Below are positions 19,701 through 32,043 of a stretch of 64,000 nucleotides of DNA, piece by piece. The stretch covers positions 22,396 to 86,395 of the forward strand of contig SMOI01000108.1 in the NCBI GenBank assembly GCA_008000375.1, written 5' to 3'. Under the pieces are notes generated by a model, which was not told the DNA's origin, ran no database searches, and saw nothing but the letters and a program-made list of their open reading frames with translations. The stretch's first letter is position 1; each line of letters begins with the position of its first letter. This stretch comes from Poteriospumella lacustris (taxonomy: Eukaryota; Sar; Chrysophyceae; Chromulinales; Dinobryaceae). The translations under genes were made by a program, and so were the position numbers.

Positions 19701-22700
19701 GGGCGCGTGAAGATCACGCGGGGCTGTTTGAGTCATCGCGACATGCGGGGTGGCTTGTCACCCGATCCGACCATGCGTGGGCAGCAACCTGCACCCCAGG
19801 CGATCACCGCAGGAGCGAACGTGACGACATTGGATCGTTTCCAACCGATTCAAGTGCCCGTGATCGTCTTGCAATCGACGGAAGACACGTTGGTCAGCGC
19901 GTCGAATGTGGATTCGTTTTTGATCGGTCGCACGTCGAAGCATCTGTGGTCGCATATGTTGAACGTCCCCTCCGACGCGTTGATGAGCAAAGCCTTCGAC
20001 GTCAATGCGCAATGGGTAGGACGCATGTCCACCTCGCCGGAGGACTACCCCGTGTACAGCACCCTCGGCAAGGGCGGCATCCGCATGTTGTTGGACAGCT
20101 TGCGCAGCCCCAAGGGCGCCTTTGTCATGTGGGCACGGACCGGCCATGTGGTGCAACAGGAGTACAAAGCGGCCCTGTTGGACCTCATCGATGTCTTGGC
20201 ATGCCCCACCGACGAGTACACGGGGTTGAATCTCGATGGAACAGGCACCGCGAACGGGACTTCATCCGTCACAATGGTCGAAGAGCCATCCTTTGGCGTG
20301 GTCGCCGCCGCGGAGGATCCCATCGATCCACGGAAACTGGGTGCGAATAAGAAGACGGATTTGGTGTTGCATCTACGGGCCACGCCGAGCGAAGAAGAAA
20401 AATCGATGGCACAGGCGTCGGGGGCCTCCCGGAGCCAGTCCACGTCGCCACGTGTCGCAGCGGTGGCGGCGCCGTCCATTTTGACGACGTTGTCGTCGAA
20501 TTTAGACGAGGAAATCAACCACATGATCAACGCGGCCGTGGGTCCTACCCGCTTTGCGACCGCCGACACGGCGCTCTTGGACGAAGGCTCCATCGCCCAA
20601 CAGCCATCGCAGTGGGAACAGTTCGAACGCGGGGCCGCGGCGTCGCCTGATTCACACCAATCGCCTGCGATGGCCGCCGCCTACAAAAGCGACGAGGAAG
20701 ACGAAGGCGACGACAACGACGACGATGGACAAATGTCTCGCGTGCCCTTCCAAGCGGAGTCTCCGGCCTCGTCCATCGCCTCGTTGCGGCAACCCGCCGC
20801 CAAGGCGACGGTGCGCCCCAGCGACGCTACGACCTCCTCTTCCACCGGACCTCGTCCGTCCACGACGCGTATCATTGAACTGGACGAAGCCATTCAACAG
20901 GCGGAGAAAGACTGCGAGGCGCTCGACTTCAAAATCAAACGACTCAAACGCCAATTGCCCGAGACCACCGGTGCCGAGCACCAACAGAAAATGAAAGACT
21001 TGAATCGGCTCAACAAGGAACTCGCCGAGCGCAAGAAAGAGATCCACGAGATGATGGCCGAACAGCATCGCATCGACCCGTTGAAGGAGTATTGGGACAG
21101 CAAAGAAGTCATCAACTACCACGGCGGCCCGTCGAACGAATTGACCGTCGTCGAGGCCCACCCCGCCGTCACCCCGTTGCCCCTGACGGCGACCTTGGCG
21201 TCTCAACCACGCATTGCCGATCACGATCAACGCAATCGCCATCAATGGATCTCCCAGGTGCCCGATGCCGCGACCGCGCTGGCGTTGGAAGCGGAATTGC
21301 AGGCGAAACAGCGGGAATACCTAGAATTGGAGGAGAAAATACGCAAAATGCGGGCAGCTGCGGCGGCTGCGGCGGTAGGCACCACCACTGCCACTACCGC
21401 GGCGGATGGTGCGGGTGCGGGTGCGGAGCATGCGGCAGCGACCGCCTTGTCGGCGCAATCGTCGGCCCGGGTGACCAACGACAGCGAACAAGAGGACGTG
21501 ACGCTGCTGAACAAACTCGCGGTGGAGCTCGAACGTCGACAACGGGAACGTGAATTTGCGGAGAAACAACGTCGCGTGGAGATTCGTCAGTTGGAGGATC
21601 GGTTGGTGCAAGAGGGCGTCTTGCCCCCGTACCAAGCGGGCGAGATGGATCCCTCGTTTGGTCGATCGGCACCCACGTCGGAGCCGGTGACCCCGCAGCG
21701 TTCCTTGTCCTTCCGCACGGGTCTCGTCGTCGCCGCACCGCCCGTGGTGGCACCACCGTTGTTCGTCCAGCCGTTGGTCGAGATGCCCCCGACGCATTAT
21801 CAAGAACCGGCTCCGTTGCCACGTGTCGTCGTCGAGGGCAAAGATTTGGTGTCGAAGCTGGACCAGATGAAAGCCGACGAAGAAGAGGCCCGTCGGCGGG
21901 GTGTCCTGTCGATGGAAGAATTCGAAGCGGTGAAATCGCAAATGGCCACACGGCAACTGGAGCGCGATGAAATGCTACGCACGTTGACGGCGGAGGAATT
22001 GAAAGAATTGGAAGACGCCTGCGCCGTGAAGATGCAGGCGATTGTCCGTGGGTTCTTGGGGCGTCGTCGTTGCCGACGGTTGGATGCCATTCGGCAGCTG
22101 CAACGGAAACAACAGAAGAATTCGGTGCAGATCCAACGGATCATTCGCGGTTTCTTGGGCCGCCGTCGGTTCCGCCGCGTCAAAATGATTTACCTGCAGA
22201 ATATGAAGGGTTTCTACTCGGCGACGTTGGTCCAGAAGTTGTTCCGTGGCTACCGCGCGCGGTTGTATTTCATGCGGATGCATCGCCGGGCGAGTGCGAT
22301 CAAGATTCAACGCACGTTCCGCGGTCATTTGGGTCGTATGGCAGTGAAACGGGAGCGGCAACGGTTGCATTTGTTGCAACAGAAGCATCGCTCGGCGGCG
22401 AAGATTCAATCGATGTGGCGGATGAAAGTCTCCCGGGAAGAATACCGTAGCTTACGCATTCATCTGCTGGCGGCCATTGAAATACAACGGATGTTACGGG
22501 GTTACCTCGGGCGCAAGAAAATGGCGCGTCGTCGGTTGTGGGAAAACACCAAACCGGGCCCCGAGCGGATCAAATTGGGGTTGCAGTTCATTGAAGAAAG
22601 CAAACAAGCCTTTGAACGGCAACAAGAAGAAATCGATGCCTTGCATCGCGCCCAAGAACGTGCCGAAGCCCGTATCTCGCATATTCACGCGGAACTGAAA

Positions 22701-24290
22701 GACAGCGAGAAGGAATTGGTGGTGCTGGAGCGAGAACTGCAAGAAATCGACCAAATCGAACGGGATTTGCAGGTGTTGACGCATGAACGCAACGTGTTGG
22801 CGAATGGCATTGAAGATGCCGCGGGGATGCCCCGTACGGCGGCCAAGGGACACCCGAAGGACTTGTTGTTGGGTCGGGAGTCCAGTCACGAGACCGATCC
22901 GATGTTGGAACGGCGGAAACGGGCCGAAGCCTATGCGCTGGAGATGACGATCCAATTGAAACGGGCGGAGCGGGAAAAGAAACGCCAAGAGTTGGAGATT
23001 GAATTCGCGGCGGTCTTTGCGGAGGTGGAGAAGAAGAAGAAAGCGCTGCAGCGGCTGGAGTTGTCGTTGGCGGACATGGAATCGACCCGCGAGCGCAAAG
23101 ACCGCGAGTTCCGTCGGTTGCAAAAGAATTTGATGCAGCTGCTGCTCGAACAGAAACACGAATTGGACGCGTTGCGGGAGAAAGGCTTGGAGTTGGAAAC
23201 GGCGACGGCGACGACCGCGGCGGCGGCGGTCGCGACGGCACAAAAGGCGAAAGAACATGAACAACGGTCGCAGGCGATGTTCTCGCAGACGGAAGAGCTG
23301 ATGAAGTTCCAGTTCATGTCGATGTCGCTGTCGTACTTCTCGTCGTTGAACATGTTGAAGTCGCTGCGCGATATGAACGCCGACACGACGTCGGCGGCGA
23401 TTGCCCTGTCGGCGGATGCGGCCTCGACGGCTGCCTCGGTCGCGACGGCGGCGAACCTCCCGAACATCAAGAAACTGAACATGGGCACGAACGATTTCAT
23501 CGAGGCGGCGATTCGCAAGAAAAAAGAAGAATTGGCGGTGGCGGACAAGGCGAAACAAGAACTGACCGTGGTCGCCGCCAACCCGCTGCCGAACAACGTA
23601 CGCACCTGGACCGTCAACGACGTCGTTCGGTGGCTCGATTCGTTGTCGTTGTCGCAGTACGCACCGTCGTTTCAAGAAGGGTCCGTCGATGGACCGTTCC
23701 TCATGGAATTGCGCGAAGAAGACCTCATTCAAGTGCTCGGCATCCGCCACAAGTTGCACGTCCGGAAGATCTTGATTTCGCGGGAGAAGCTGAAGCCCCT
23801 GAATCAACAAGAACAACAGCAATACCAAGCCGTGGTTGCCGAGGTACGCTTCTCTTTCTCTCTCTCACGGTGTGTGTTTCCCCTCGCCGTGTCTAACCGC
23901 CTCATGTGTTTTGCACAGGACCAAGCGAAACAAACCCGCGAGGAAATCGGTATCCCCACCGTCGACACGGTCTTTTCGCAAGCGCGCAATGGCCGTATCA
24001 AACGTGTGGAAGAGAGTATCAATTTGGGTTTCATGGTGGATACGGAAGACGAGCGGGGCAATACGTTGTTGATCGTGGCGGCGCAGAATCGGAACAAGAA
24101 ATTGGTGGAGATGTTGTTGCTGCGGGGGGCGAACATCAACCATCAAAACGCCGCGGGCAATACGGCCTTGCATTATGCCATTGCCTTGGATCCAGAAGGT
24201 TCGCTGGCGGAATATCTCATTGAACATGGGGCCGACGATACCATCGAGAACGTCGATGGCTTGACCCCGTACGACGGTGTGTCCACGTAA
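16799..24290 (+). CDS. Giant scaffold: NDRG-like alpha/beta-hydrolase fold, IQ motifs, coiled coils, SAM, ankyrin
   Basis: Four exons: 16799-16812, 16874-17126, 17193-23843 and 23919-24290; introns are 61, 66 and 75 nt. The first exon has only 14 nt (MSHR plus two bases), and all joins keep frame. 2,429 residues. An alpha/beta-hydrolase fold lies at about 695-1020. At the nucleophile elbow it reads LVGMGNGACIAAAF, with Gly in place of the catalytic Ser, as in NDRG proteins (GMGTGAG), so it is probably not an enzyme. Coiled coils follow. At about 1697-1868 there are five to six IQ motifs (MQAIVRGFLGRRR, IQRIIRGFLGRRR, IQRTFRGHLGRM and others) that should bind calmodulin. More coiled coil leads to a SAM domain at about 2225-2291 (WTVNDVVRWLDSLSLSQYA) and two to three ankyrin repeats at the C-terminus (DERGNTLLIVAAQNRNKKLV). 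Similar multidomain proteins are expected in cilia or at the cortex; location is inference. Confidence 0.85.
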
Positions 24291-24759
24291 CGACGTACGC
24301 GTCGTCTTGTGGTGTGTTCGTTGTGTGTTGTGTGTGCTGTGTGTGTGCGTGTGTGCGCTTTGTTTGTTGTCGGTTTGTCATTGGTCGGTGGTTATTTCCT
24401 CGTTTCGTCGTTTGGTCGGTGGCAGTGTAGCGCAGGTGCGACGACGAAACGTTTCTCCGTGCGGCTCGGCTCGAACAGCTCCGCTGGCTGCTGACCACGT
24501 CTCTCTCTCTGGACAGCGCGTGTCATGCATGGCACTCCGCTGTTTCCTTCCCTGTAAATTGTAAAGCGTATTCAACGTGGAGAATGAACAGTCTCTCTGC
24601 ATCTGTGGTTCAGAGGCGATGTGTGAACAATGACAATGTGCTGTAGGTTGGTTGATTCAACGAGTTCTTTCAGTTACACTGGCATCACTGGGAGAGTAGC
24701 GGGCACGACGCAACTTTCGAGAAAGAACATGAGCGAATGACCTGGCTGGGCGAAGACAT
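24291..24759. other. 3' flank, GT-rich
   Basis: Right after the stop of the scaffold gene the plus strand becomes strongly T/G-rich (tgtgtgtgcgtgtgtgcg). This is probably its 3' UTR, meeting the 3' end of the ribosomal P2 gene. No gene is seen. Confidence 0.45.
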
Positions 24760-25116
24760 TTAATAGTCTCCTCCGCCGCCGGAGCCACCGAACATGTCCA
24801 TACCACCGTCAAGGGCATCGACCTCCTCGACCTTGGGCTTCTCCTCCTTGGCAGGGGCAGCATCACCACCAGCGGCAGCAGGGGCGGCACCAGCAGCACC
24901 GGCAGCGACGGCAGCACCGCCAGCCTTGACCAAGCGCTCCTGACCGGCAGCGATGAGCTCAGCGACGTCCTTGCCCTCAAGATCAGCAAGGAGCTGAGTC
25001 AAACGCTCCTCCTCGCCGTCGACACCGACAAGGCCCAAAAGAGCCTTGATGTCCTCAGCGGTGGGGTTCTCGTTTCCACCAACCTTCAACAACAGATAAG
25101 CAGCCAAGTGACGCAT
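24760..25116 (-). CDS. RPLP2: 60S acidic ribosomal protein P2
   Basis: Intronless, 118 residues, ATG at 25116. The N-terminal dimerisation domain is textbook: [19 protein letters not shown], then [18 protein letters not shown], then [21 protein letters not shown] Gly/Ala/Pro hinge (about 70-90) and a short acidic stretch follow. P2 forms the ribosomal stalk with P0 and P1 and recruits elongation factors. The extreme C-terminus differs from the near-universal eukaryotic end with MGFGLFD: here it reads [20 protein letters not shown] believe an MDMFGG...DY-type end is usual in stramenopiles, which would support the taxonomic guess. Strong codon bias fits high expression. Confidence 0.95.
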   Translation of the reverse strand: MRHLAAYLLLKVGGNENPTAEDIKALLGLVGVDGEEERLTQLLADLEGKDVAELIAAGQERLVKAGGAAVAAGAAGAAPAAAGGDAAPAKEEKPKVEEVDALDGGMDMFGGSGGGGDY

Positions 25117-25679
25117 CTTGAATCAAATTAAGGACTATCGATCAACAACAATCAAGAAGCAATACAAGAGTCAGCATTTCAGGTTCGAATACTCAACATA
25201 GACTAAATACAAAACTCACCTATTCCAGACACAAGCTTTGCGCAACCTGGTTTTTTGTTATGGTCAAGAAGACGCTCGTTCATCGCTTTCCCGTGATCGA
25301 GTCGTCCATCCACAGCGAACAGAGACAAGGTCGGTGGGAACATGGCGACGGCACTGTTGGCTGGCTGGAACACCGCACCACACGTTTCCGCGACACACTC
25401 CACCCTCATTTGTAAGAAGAGGCGCAGCCACACTTGGACAATCCGTCGGTTCAGTGACGAAATATCGGTGCGAGCGAGAGTGTGTCGTTGGGGGTTGGAC
25501 AAAGGTTAAGTGATGGGTAAAGAGTCAGGAAGGGAATCCTGCACTGTCTTTTTGTTGATGATATCGCTGTGTTTTGATGTCCTTTTCACCGACGATTGGA
25601 TGACGAATGTCTGCATAATCCAAGGATAGAGCCGCTTCCAAACAGTTCCGGATACTTTCTTACGTTGGTGGTGGTATCC
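25117..25679. promoter_or_regulatory. Divergent upstream region of P2 and VPS41
   Basis: 563 bp between two divergent starts. A 5'-UTR intron for P2 is possible, since the minus strand has several GT/AG pairs near 25200, but this cannot be decided. No further gene is seen. Confidence 0.4.
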
Positions 25680-28600
25680 ATGGAAGACGTGTTGAAGTAC
25701 CAGCGCTTGCAGGTAGAGTTTGTATCCGCGACGTTGTATGACATGAATGTAACTTGTTTTGTGTGGCATGGTACAGGGCGCTGTGGACTCAATCATTGCC
25801 AAAGATCGTATCTCTGCATCAGCACTGGAGGGAAACTTCTTGGTTGTCGGAACTGAGCGTGGTATCGTTCACATTCTGGCACTGACGGGAGTGCACATTC
25901 AACGGTATACTCCGCATCCTGGTCGACCAGTTCGAGGCTTGTCGTTGTGCTACGATGGAGTCCTGAGTATTTTCAGGTACGTTCGTGACACAGAGTGTCG
26001 ATGTATACCGTACCGTAGTTGCGCACGTGCTGACACTGTTTGCTGCTCTTGCCGACAGTTGCGCGGAGGATGACGATACGGTCGTGTACTGCGTGGCCAA
26101 CAGCGAAGATTTACGCACGACCACGTATCAATTCTCGGAAACCGTCACCGCTATTGCAGTAGACTACACCTCTGCTGCCTATAAAAACGATGGCATGATT
26201 CTGGTGGGGACGCAGTCGGGTCGCTTGATCAAGTACCGACCATCGGTGCTCTTTGGCAAGCGTGAGAAGCGTGTCGAAGATGGCAAGAACTCTCCTGTCA
26301 AAGCGATCGCCTGGAATGACAACTTAGTCGCGTGGGCAGACGATGAGGGTTTGTATCTCTTCGACATCGCGACGAAGAGTGCAATTGGACGTGTACCCAC
26401 GCCCTGTGGGCCAGGCGACCGCGACTTGTACCCCGTCTCCATTCGATGGACAGATACTGATCAGTTGTTACTGGGTTGGGCGTATACGGTGACTGTGTTG
26501 AAAGTGAAAACCAGCGTCGAAGAAGGTTTATTGACCGAGGCCGGCAACTTGGTGCTGAAGGTCGTCCACAGCTGGGAAACGGACTGCGTCGTCGCGGGTA
26601 TTCACGCCTTCGATCGGGACCATATCCTCTATCTGGGCTATTCTACCATCTCGGCAGATGAAATGGGATATGCGGAAGACGCAGAGAACGGGGCCATTGA
26701 AGAAGGCGACGAAAACGAAGATGTGGACGCGGACCATGTCGGTACAGCGGTCGCGACGACGGACACCGCCGCCGCCGCGGGTGTGATGCGTTCACCGGGC
26801 GCGACGGCTGATTTGGAAGTGATCGTCGCGAAGATTGGCGACGGAGACATCGTCAGCGCCGACGTGCTGCCGTTGCGCGGGAATCTGTATCTGTCGCAGG
26901 GGCCGTTTCAGTTCCAATTGTTGTCGTCGTACGACACGCGGACGTTGCTCCGCGACCCGCCCCATCGTCAATGGCAGCTGCATCATTACAACGAAGTACG
27001 CGGCGGGGACCAGGGCAAGGCACCGTTGCTCTTCATTTCGTCGCCGGAGGACATCGTCGTCGGCCGCGTGCGCGACGTCAACGACCGCGTCCGCGCCGCG
27101 TTGGGCCATGGTGATCTCAAATTGGCCGTCGAAGTGGCACAATACGATCGTGCGAGTCTCCGTGTCTATGGCTATGCCGAGTTATTGGAAGGCTACATCA
27201 CCCAGCTGCTGCATAGCAATGAACCTGCGATGGCCGCCAAGGAAATCGCTCGTCTCGCGGGAATGGACGCGATCTTATGGGAGACGTGGGTGTACCGCTT
27301 CGTGAAGATGGGGCTGCTGGACTACCTCTGTCTCGAAATACCCACGCAAAAGCCTCGTTTGGAGCGTCATCTGTACGAGGAGGTCTTGGATCAGCTGCTC
27401 ACGAAGCACCCGGAGAAACTGGTGCCCACGCTGCAGACGTGGAGTTCGAGAGGACCCACGACGACGGGGGCGGCGGCGGCGGCGGCGGACGGCCGCACCG
27501 GCCTCTACGATCGGGAGGCGTTGATTCAACGGCTCGAGAAGCAATTGCGCTTGGCCAGGCGCATTGCCATGGCACCGGTCGATGTGCCGCTCGACGCGGC
27601 CGACGAGTTGGCGGCGTCGTATGAAGAACCGTCGCTGTTGTCCTCGTCGGCGGCCGCGCCGACGTCCCGCGAAGACGGCATCCTCAGCCGGTACCAACAC
27701 ACACAAGAGGCGAAATGGCGACGGCAACGACGACGGGAGACCCGTCACGCGGCGCGCCATTACTTCGCCGCCCTGGCGCATCTGCATCTGCTGAACAAGA
27801 ACTACGAGAAGGCGCTCAACTGCTACCTGCACCGCCTGCCCCGCAGCACCGCCGCCGCTGCGGGGGCGACGAGTGTCGCCGTACCGACCGTCGGTGGCAA
27901 CGCCGGCAAGACGGCCGCGTCCAGCGTCAGTAGTAGCAGCGGGAAGAGCGGCTCTCTCTTGGGCAACAGCAACGTCGCCAGTAGCAGCACCGGCAGCGGG
28001 CGCACGACGAGTCAAGCGCGTCGGGAGACGTCCGTGTCGACGCTGCAGGCGTCGGAGGCCGCGCGACAGGTGCAACAAGACGTGGGCCTCGCCGGTGCCG
28101 CAGGTGACGCTGACGACGTCGATTTCGATTTGGAATCGGACGACGACGACGTCGACGAGGGCCTCGTCGAGGGCGGCGAGGCGCACGTCGGTGGCGCCAG
28201 TCCCGTCCGCGAACGTCGCAAAGCCCTCGACGAGACGCTGCAGTCGAACGCGGCCGGTGGTGGGCAGTCCTCCAACGGCAGCGGCGGCAATGGCGGCAAT
28301 GGCGGCAATGGCAACGGCAACAGCATCAGCGAGCACCGCCACGTCTTCGAACTCATCGAGAAGGAGAACCTCTTCCACAGCATCGCGGGCAAGATCCGCT
28401 ATCTCGTGCGGTTGTCCCGTCCGCTGTGTCAACGGCTGCTCCTCAGCCACCTCGACAAGTTGCCCATCGGATCGGTGGCTGCGCAGTTGCAAAGCGATCG
28501 CGACCTGTTGCGTTGGTATCTCACCGCGCTGTTTGCCGATGTCTCCGCACGTGAAACGTACCGTGCGAAAGAGTTCTCCAATTTGCATCTGAAGCAGCTG

Positions 28601-29998
28601 CAGCTGAGCATCGAGCATCGCGCCCGCACCGTCCTGCAGCAGTATCAATGGCAAGCGCAACAAGGACTGACGGCGTCGTCGCCGTGGTCCGCGGTGTATG
28701 CCGCGGCCACGGCCACCAACACCGCCACCACCACCGCCGCGGGCACTGCCGCGGTATCGTCGCCTCCGGGCGGCCACCAGACGACACTGGCCGACGCCAG
28801 CGACTTGTTGACGTTTCTGAAAGCCGGCTGGGTGCCCGCCTCGGTCGCGCTGCAGGAGATCGACCAGTTCACGGCCTCCCCCGCGATGATGGACCTCCTC
28901 GCGACGTACAACCCCAACAACAACAACAACCAACAACAACATCTCCACGCGTCGTTCTCGTTGCCGCCCGTCGAACCGCTCGCGCCGCATCAGTTGCTCT
29001 GCGAAGAACGCGTCTATCTCTTGGCCATGCAAGGCGAGAAGCTGGCGGCGTTGCGGCTGCTGTTGGAGACGGACGACGTCGACCGCGTCTTGTCGTTCCT
29101 CACGGTCCATGGCCACGGCCATGCCGCCCGCTATTTCCAACCGTCGGCGGCCATGGCCTCGCCGATGTCCGCCGCGGGGTATCACCACCACCACTACGAC
29201 GACGACGCCCGGGCCGCGCGCGATCCCAACAGCTACGAGTTGCAACGCGAAGGGCAGCAGTTGTGGGAAGAAGTCGTCCGGCGGGGACTCGAATCGCCCT
29301 CGTTCTTGCAGGTGCTGGTCACCCGTCTCGGTGACGCCGGCATGGACGGGACGCTGCTGCTCCGTCGCCTGTCCGAACACGTCGAACACATCCCGCAGTT
29401 CCGACAGAAGATGACCGGCGTGGTGCTCGACTTGCACACGATGGAGACCTTGAATCGCACCTGTCGGGCCCTGCAACAGGACGAAGCGCTCGCGTTGTTG
29501 GGACAAAAGAACCGACGTCAACGACGCGCGATCAAGATTGAAGCGCGCTCCTCGACGATGCAGCGTTGTACGATTTGTTTGCGTCCGTTGGGTACCGAGG
29601 CGTCCCCACCGACGTTGGACCAAGCGATGCTGTTGCTGAGCAAAGGCGGCGCGATGGAATTGCAGTTGCCGTGTGCGCCGTCGGAGATCTCCATCTGCGG
29701 TACCCACGCGTCTGCGACCGCGATGGCCGCCTCGTCGTCGTCTTCTGCTTCGTCGTCGTCGTCCGCGGCGGGGGTTGGACACCACCACCACCATCACCCG
29801 CACGCGGTGCACCCGTTGCTCTTCTTCAACGCGAAGAACGCCGTGCACCATTCGTGCTTCAGTGCGATCGTGCGGGCAGAGGGAGAGAGTCGTCGGGTGG
29901 CGGAGGAGTCGAAAGAGCTCATCGGTGGCGTCGCGAGCAGTGTGATGGAGAAGCGGGGGATGGTCGCGCGTGCGCATCACACGCAGGTGCATCGGTGA
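25680..29998 (+). CDS. VPS41: VPS41, HOPS complex subunit
   Basis: Three exons: 25680-25712, 25777-25976 and 26059-29998; introns of 64 and 82 nt. 1,390 residues. The splices restore the VPS41 beta-propeller start: LEGNFLVVGTERGIVHIL, then AEDDDTVVYCVANSED. Next come NSPVKAIAWNDNLVAWADDE, YPVSIRWTDTDQLLLGWAYT and SPEDIVVGRVRDVNDRV, which line up block by block with animal VPS41. The second half is helical clathrin-repeat-like solenoid with several low-complexity inserts (Gly/Asn, Ser, Ala). The C-terminal RING-like region starts CTICLRPLG near residue 1247 and ends FNAKNAVHHSCF; a poly-Ser and His-rich insert separates the two halves. HOPS tethers late endosomes and the vacuole for fusion. 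The protein is about 500 residues longer than animal VPS41, through inserts. Confidence 0.9.
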
Positions 29999-30392
29999 GA
30001 GCTGCTGACCTGCGGTGAGAGTCGCCGGTCCGGTGTGCGTAGGTTGTGGTCGTATATAGCGGTGTAGCGTAGTGTATAGAGCTGTGTGTGTTGTTTCGTG
30101 TGTGCTTGTCTGTGGTCTCCTGTGTCGCTTGGTCAGTTTCGATCAACGATGCTTCTCCCTGCCCCCACCACTTTCGTGTGTTGCTGCAGTGTGTAACTGC
30201 CCCACGTTACCACTCGACCTACTCGACTCTCTCTGTGTGTGCATTCCTTTCCGTAGACACTGCGGAGAGTGTGCGGACGGTTATTATACATAATAACAAC
30301 AATATACAGAATATATAACGACTGAAGCTATGGACACGAGTGGAGACGATGCCGTTGGACACCCACATGTGAGGTGGATGTGCAGGCGGCGG
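29999..30392. other. Convergent 3' region
   Basis: The plus strand after VPS41 is T/G-rich for about 200 bp, then ends in an AT-rich piece with ataataacaac. Both flanking genes end here. No gene is seen. Confidence 0.4.
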
Positions 30393-31475
30393 TTATATCT
30401 CGTCTTCGTCGTCCTCCGCTGACGCTGCCGTTGTCGTTGCCGCACAGCCGCAGTCACCTTCACCGTCGTGTTTCTTGCAGGCACCGTCTTCTTCCTCGTC
30501 ATCGTTGAGTTCGTCGAAGATATCGCGCACGGGGAAATCGCCCACCGTCACGTTTTTACCGCGCACAAAGGCACCGTAGCCGGGTCCGCACGTGAAAATG
30601 GTACGACCCTTCACTGTCCCGTCATTGTGGCCCAAGGGCTCATCAAACTCCACCCCGACCCAGTAGCCACCCGCAGGAATCTCCGCGATTTCACCGACGA
30701 AGCGGACAGTGCCACGACGTGCGCCGGGCATCACCTCACAGCGTTGACCCACTTCCACCCCCTGCACAGACTCCACGCCGGGGACTTCCTTGGGCTCTTC
30801 TTCACTGGCTGCGGCCCCGGCACCCATCACGGACGGTTTCTTGGGTTGCAACTTGAAGTTGGGGTCTTCTTTCCGCTTGTTGCGAATGAATTCACGCATC
30901 GTTCCCTTGCGCTTGTCGTAGGCCTCGTCGGAGATCTTGTACTTCTCCACCAACGAGACGTCGGTCAAACCGCCGTTACGTGACAACGAGAAAGGATCGT
31001 GATCGATGATATGAATCTCCATGCCGGATTGAACGCTGTAATAGCCCAACATGCGACTGTTGTCGGATAGTTCGCCGATGGTGTGGCCGTTTTCCTTCAA
31101 AATCAACTGCTGATGCTCTGGTGGCGTTCCAATATGGACACGAAAGCGCTCTTTTACTTCTGCGATCTGAAGGGATTGGGTATGAGCATGGTCAAATCCT
31201 GGACAGGCAGAAGGCGGCGCGATGATGGATGGAGAGACGTACAGTTTGGTGGAGATTAAACCGAAGATCCACGTGCTTTGTGGAAATGTTTGAATGGGTC
31301 ATGGTGATAGCGACAACATCGGGAGGAAGTTGACTGTATTGCAACTACAACAAGGCAGCGAAACTCGTCAGTTGACAGCTATTGATCGCTGACCCTTGTA
31401 ATGCATATAACGTACGTGATCCATGGCCGTGACATAGTCACGAATGATTTGTTTGTCTGTTTTGAATCCGGACAT
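30393..31475 (-). CDS. TBCB: Tubulin-folding cofactor B (ubiquitin-like plus CAP-Gly)
   Basis: Three exons: 31416-31475, 31243-31344 and 30393-31166; introns of 71 and 76 nt, all in phase 0. 311 residues from MSGFKTDKQIIRDY. The ubiquitin-like domain runs about 32-115 (DVVAITMTHSN, VDLRFNLHQT, IAEVKERFRVHIGTPPEHQQ). The CAP-Gly domain lies at about 210-275 with GYWVGVEFDEPLGHNDGTV, where human TBCB has GKHDG, and ends VGDFPVRDIFDELND. The last residues are acidic and end DEI, the same as in human TBCB, a motif used for tubulin recognition. TBCB takes alpha-tubulin from the CCT chaperonin and, with TBCE, promotes heterodimer assembly and disassembly. The neighbourhood is otherwise unrelated. 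Confidence 0.93.
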
Positions 31476-32043
31476 TTGTACAACTGCTAAAAAAAAGAGC
31501 TTCTACTATTTGATTGTATTCTCCTTGCTCTCCGGCGGTCGCTATGTATCATAATTATCATGGATCATACATTCCCATCTTCTTCACAGCACCGAACAAC
31601 AAACGGTCCACTTTCAAAAGTTCGATTGTTCGACGTGAGAGCGTCTCTGCAGTCCATCGCAGTGACAGCAGGAGTCCGTCGGTGATCAACCGTTTCGAAG
31701 CTGTGCAGCAGTGCGAACCATCTTATTTCTGGAGGTCGATAGGCTTTAGGCCTAACGTTGTTGTCGATCTCGTGACGCGACTGTAAGATAAGTCACGTAG
31801 TCGTGTCAATGTGTGTATTTGATAGTAGGCAAGGCATTGTTCGAGAGTGTCGCCGACGGATGGCTGATTCTTGAGTACTTAGCACACACGCTGCGGAGGC
31901 TACGATTCCAAGTAGTTACATATCCGATCATCTTAGAGCACTCTTACTCACTGTAGTCCATAATAAGAGACTATCACAAATAAAATACATGAATGACCAC
32001 ATCGTTCGAGCATTCATTGATCCTTTTCTGGGCGCGGCCATAT
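31476..32043. other. Intergenic region between TBCB and histone H2A
   Basis: 568 bp holding the TBCB promoter and the H2A 3' flank. It is AT-richer than average. No gene, tRNA or repeat is recognised. Confidence 0.4.

Noticed and set aside
22494-23828. A 444-residue open frame antisense to the IQ/coiled-coil region
   Set aside because: It is the complement of Glu/Lys/Leu-rich coiled coil and contains only Arg/Gln/Leu/His-rich low complexity.
25180-25200. tRNA B-box-like word ggttcgaata upstream of P2
   Set aside because: No matching A-box or cloverleaf. It lies in the likely 5' UTR or promoter of the P2 gene.
27275-29992. A 905-residue open frame antisense to VPS41
   Set aside because: It mirrors the codon bias (C or G at third positions) of VPS41 on the other strand. 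It is Arg/Gln/Val-rich without conserved blocks, whereas the sense strand matches VPS41 along its length.
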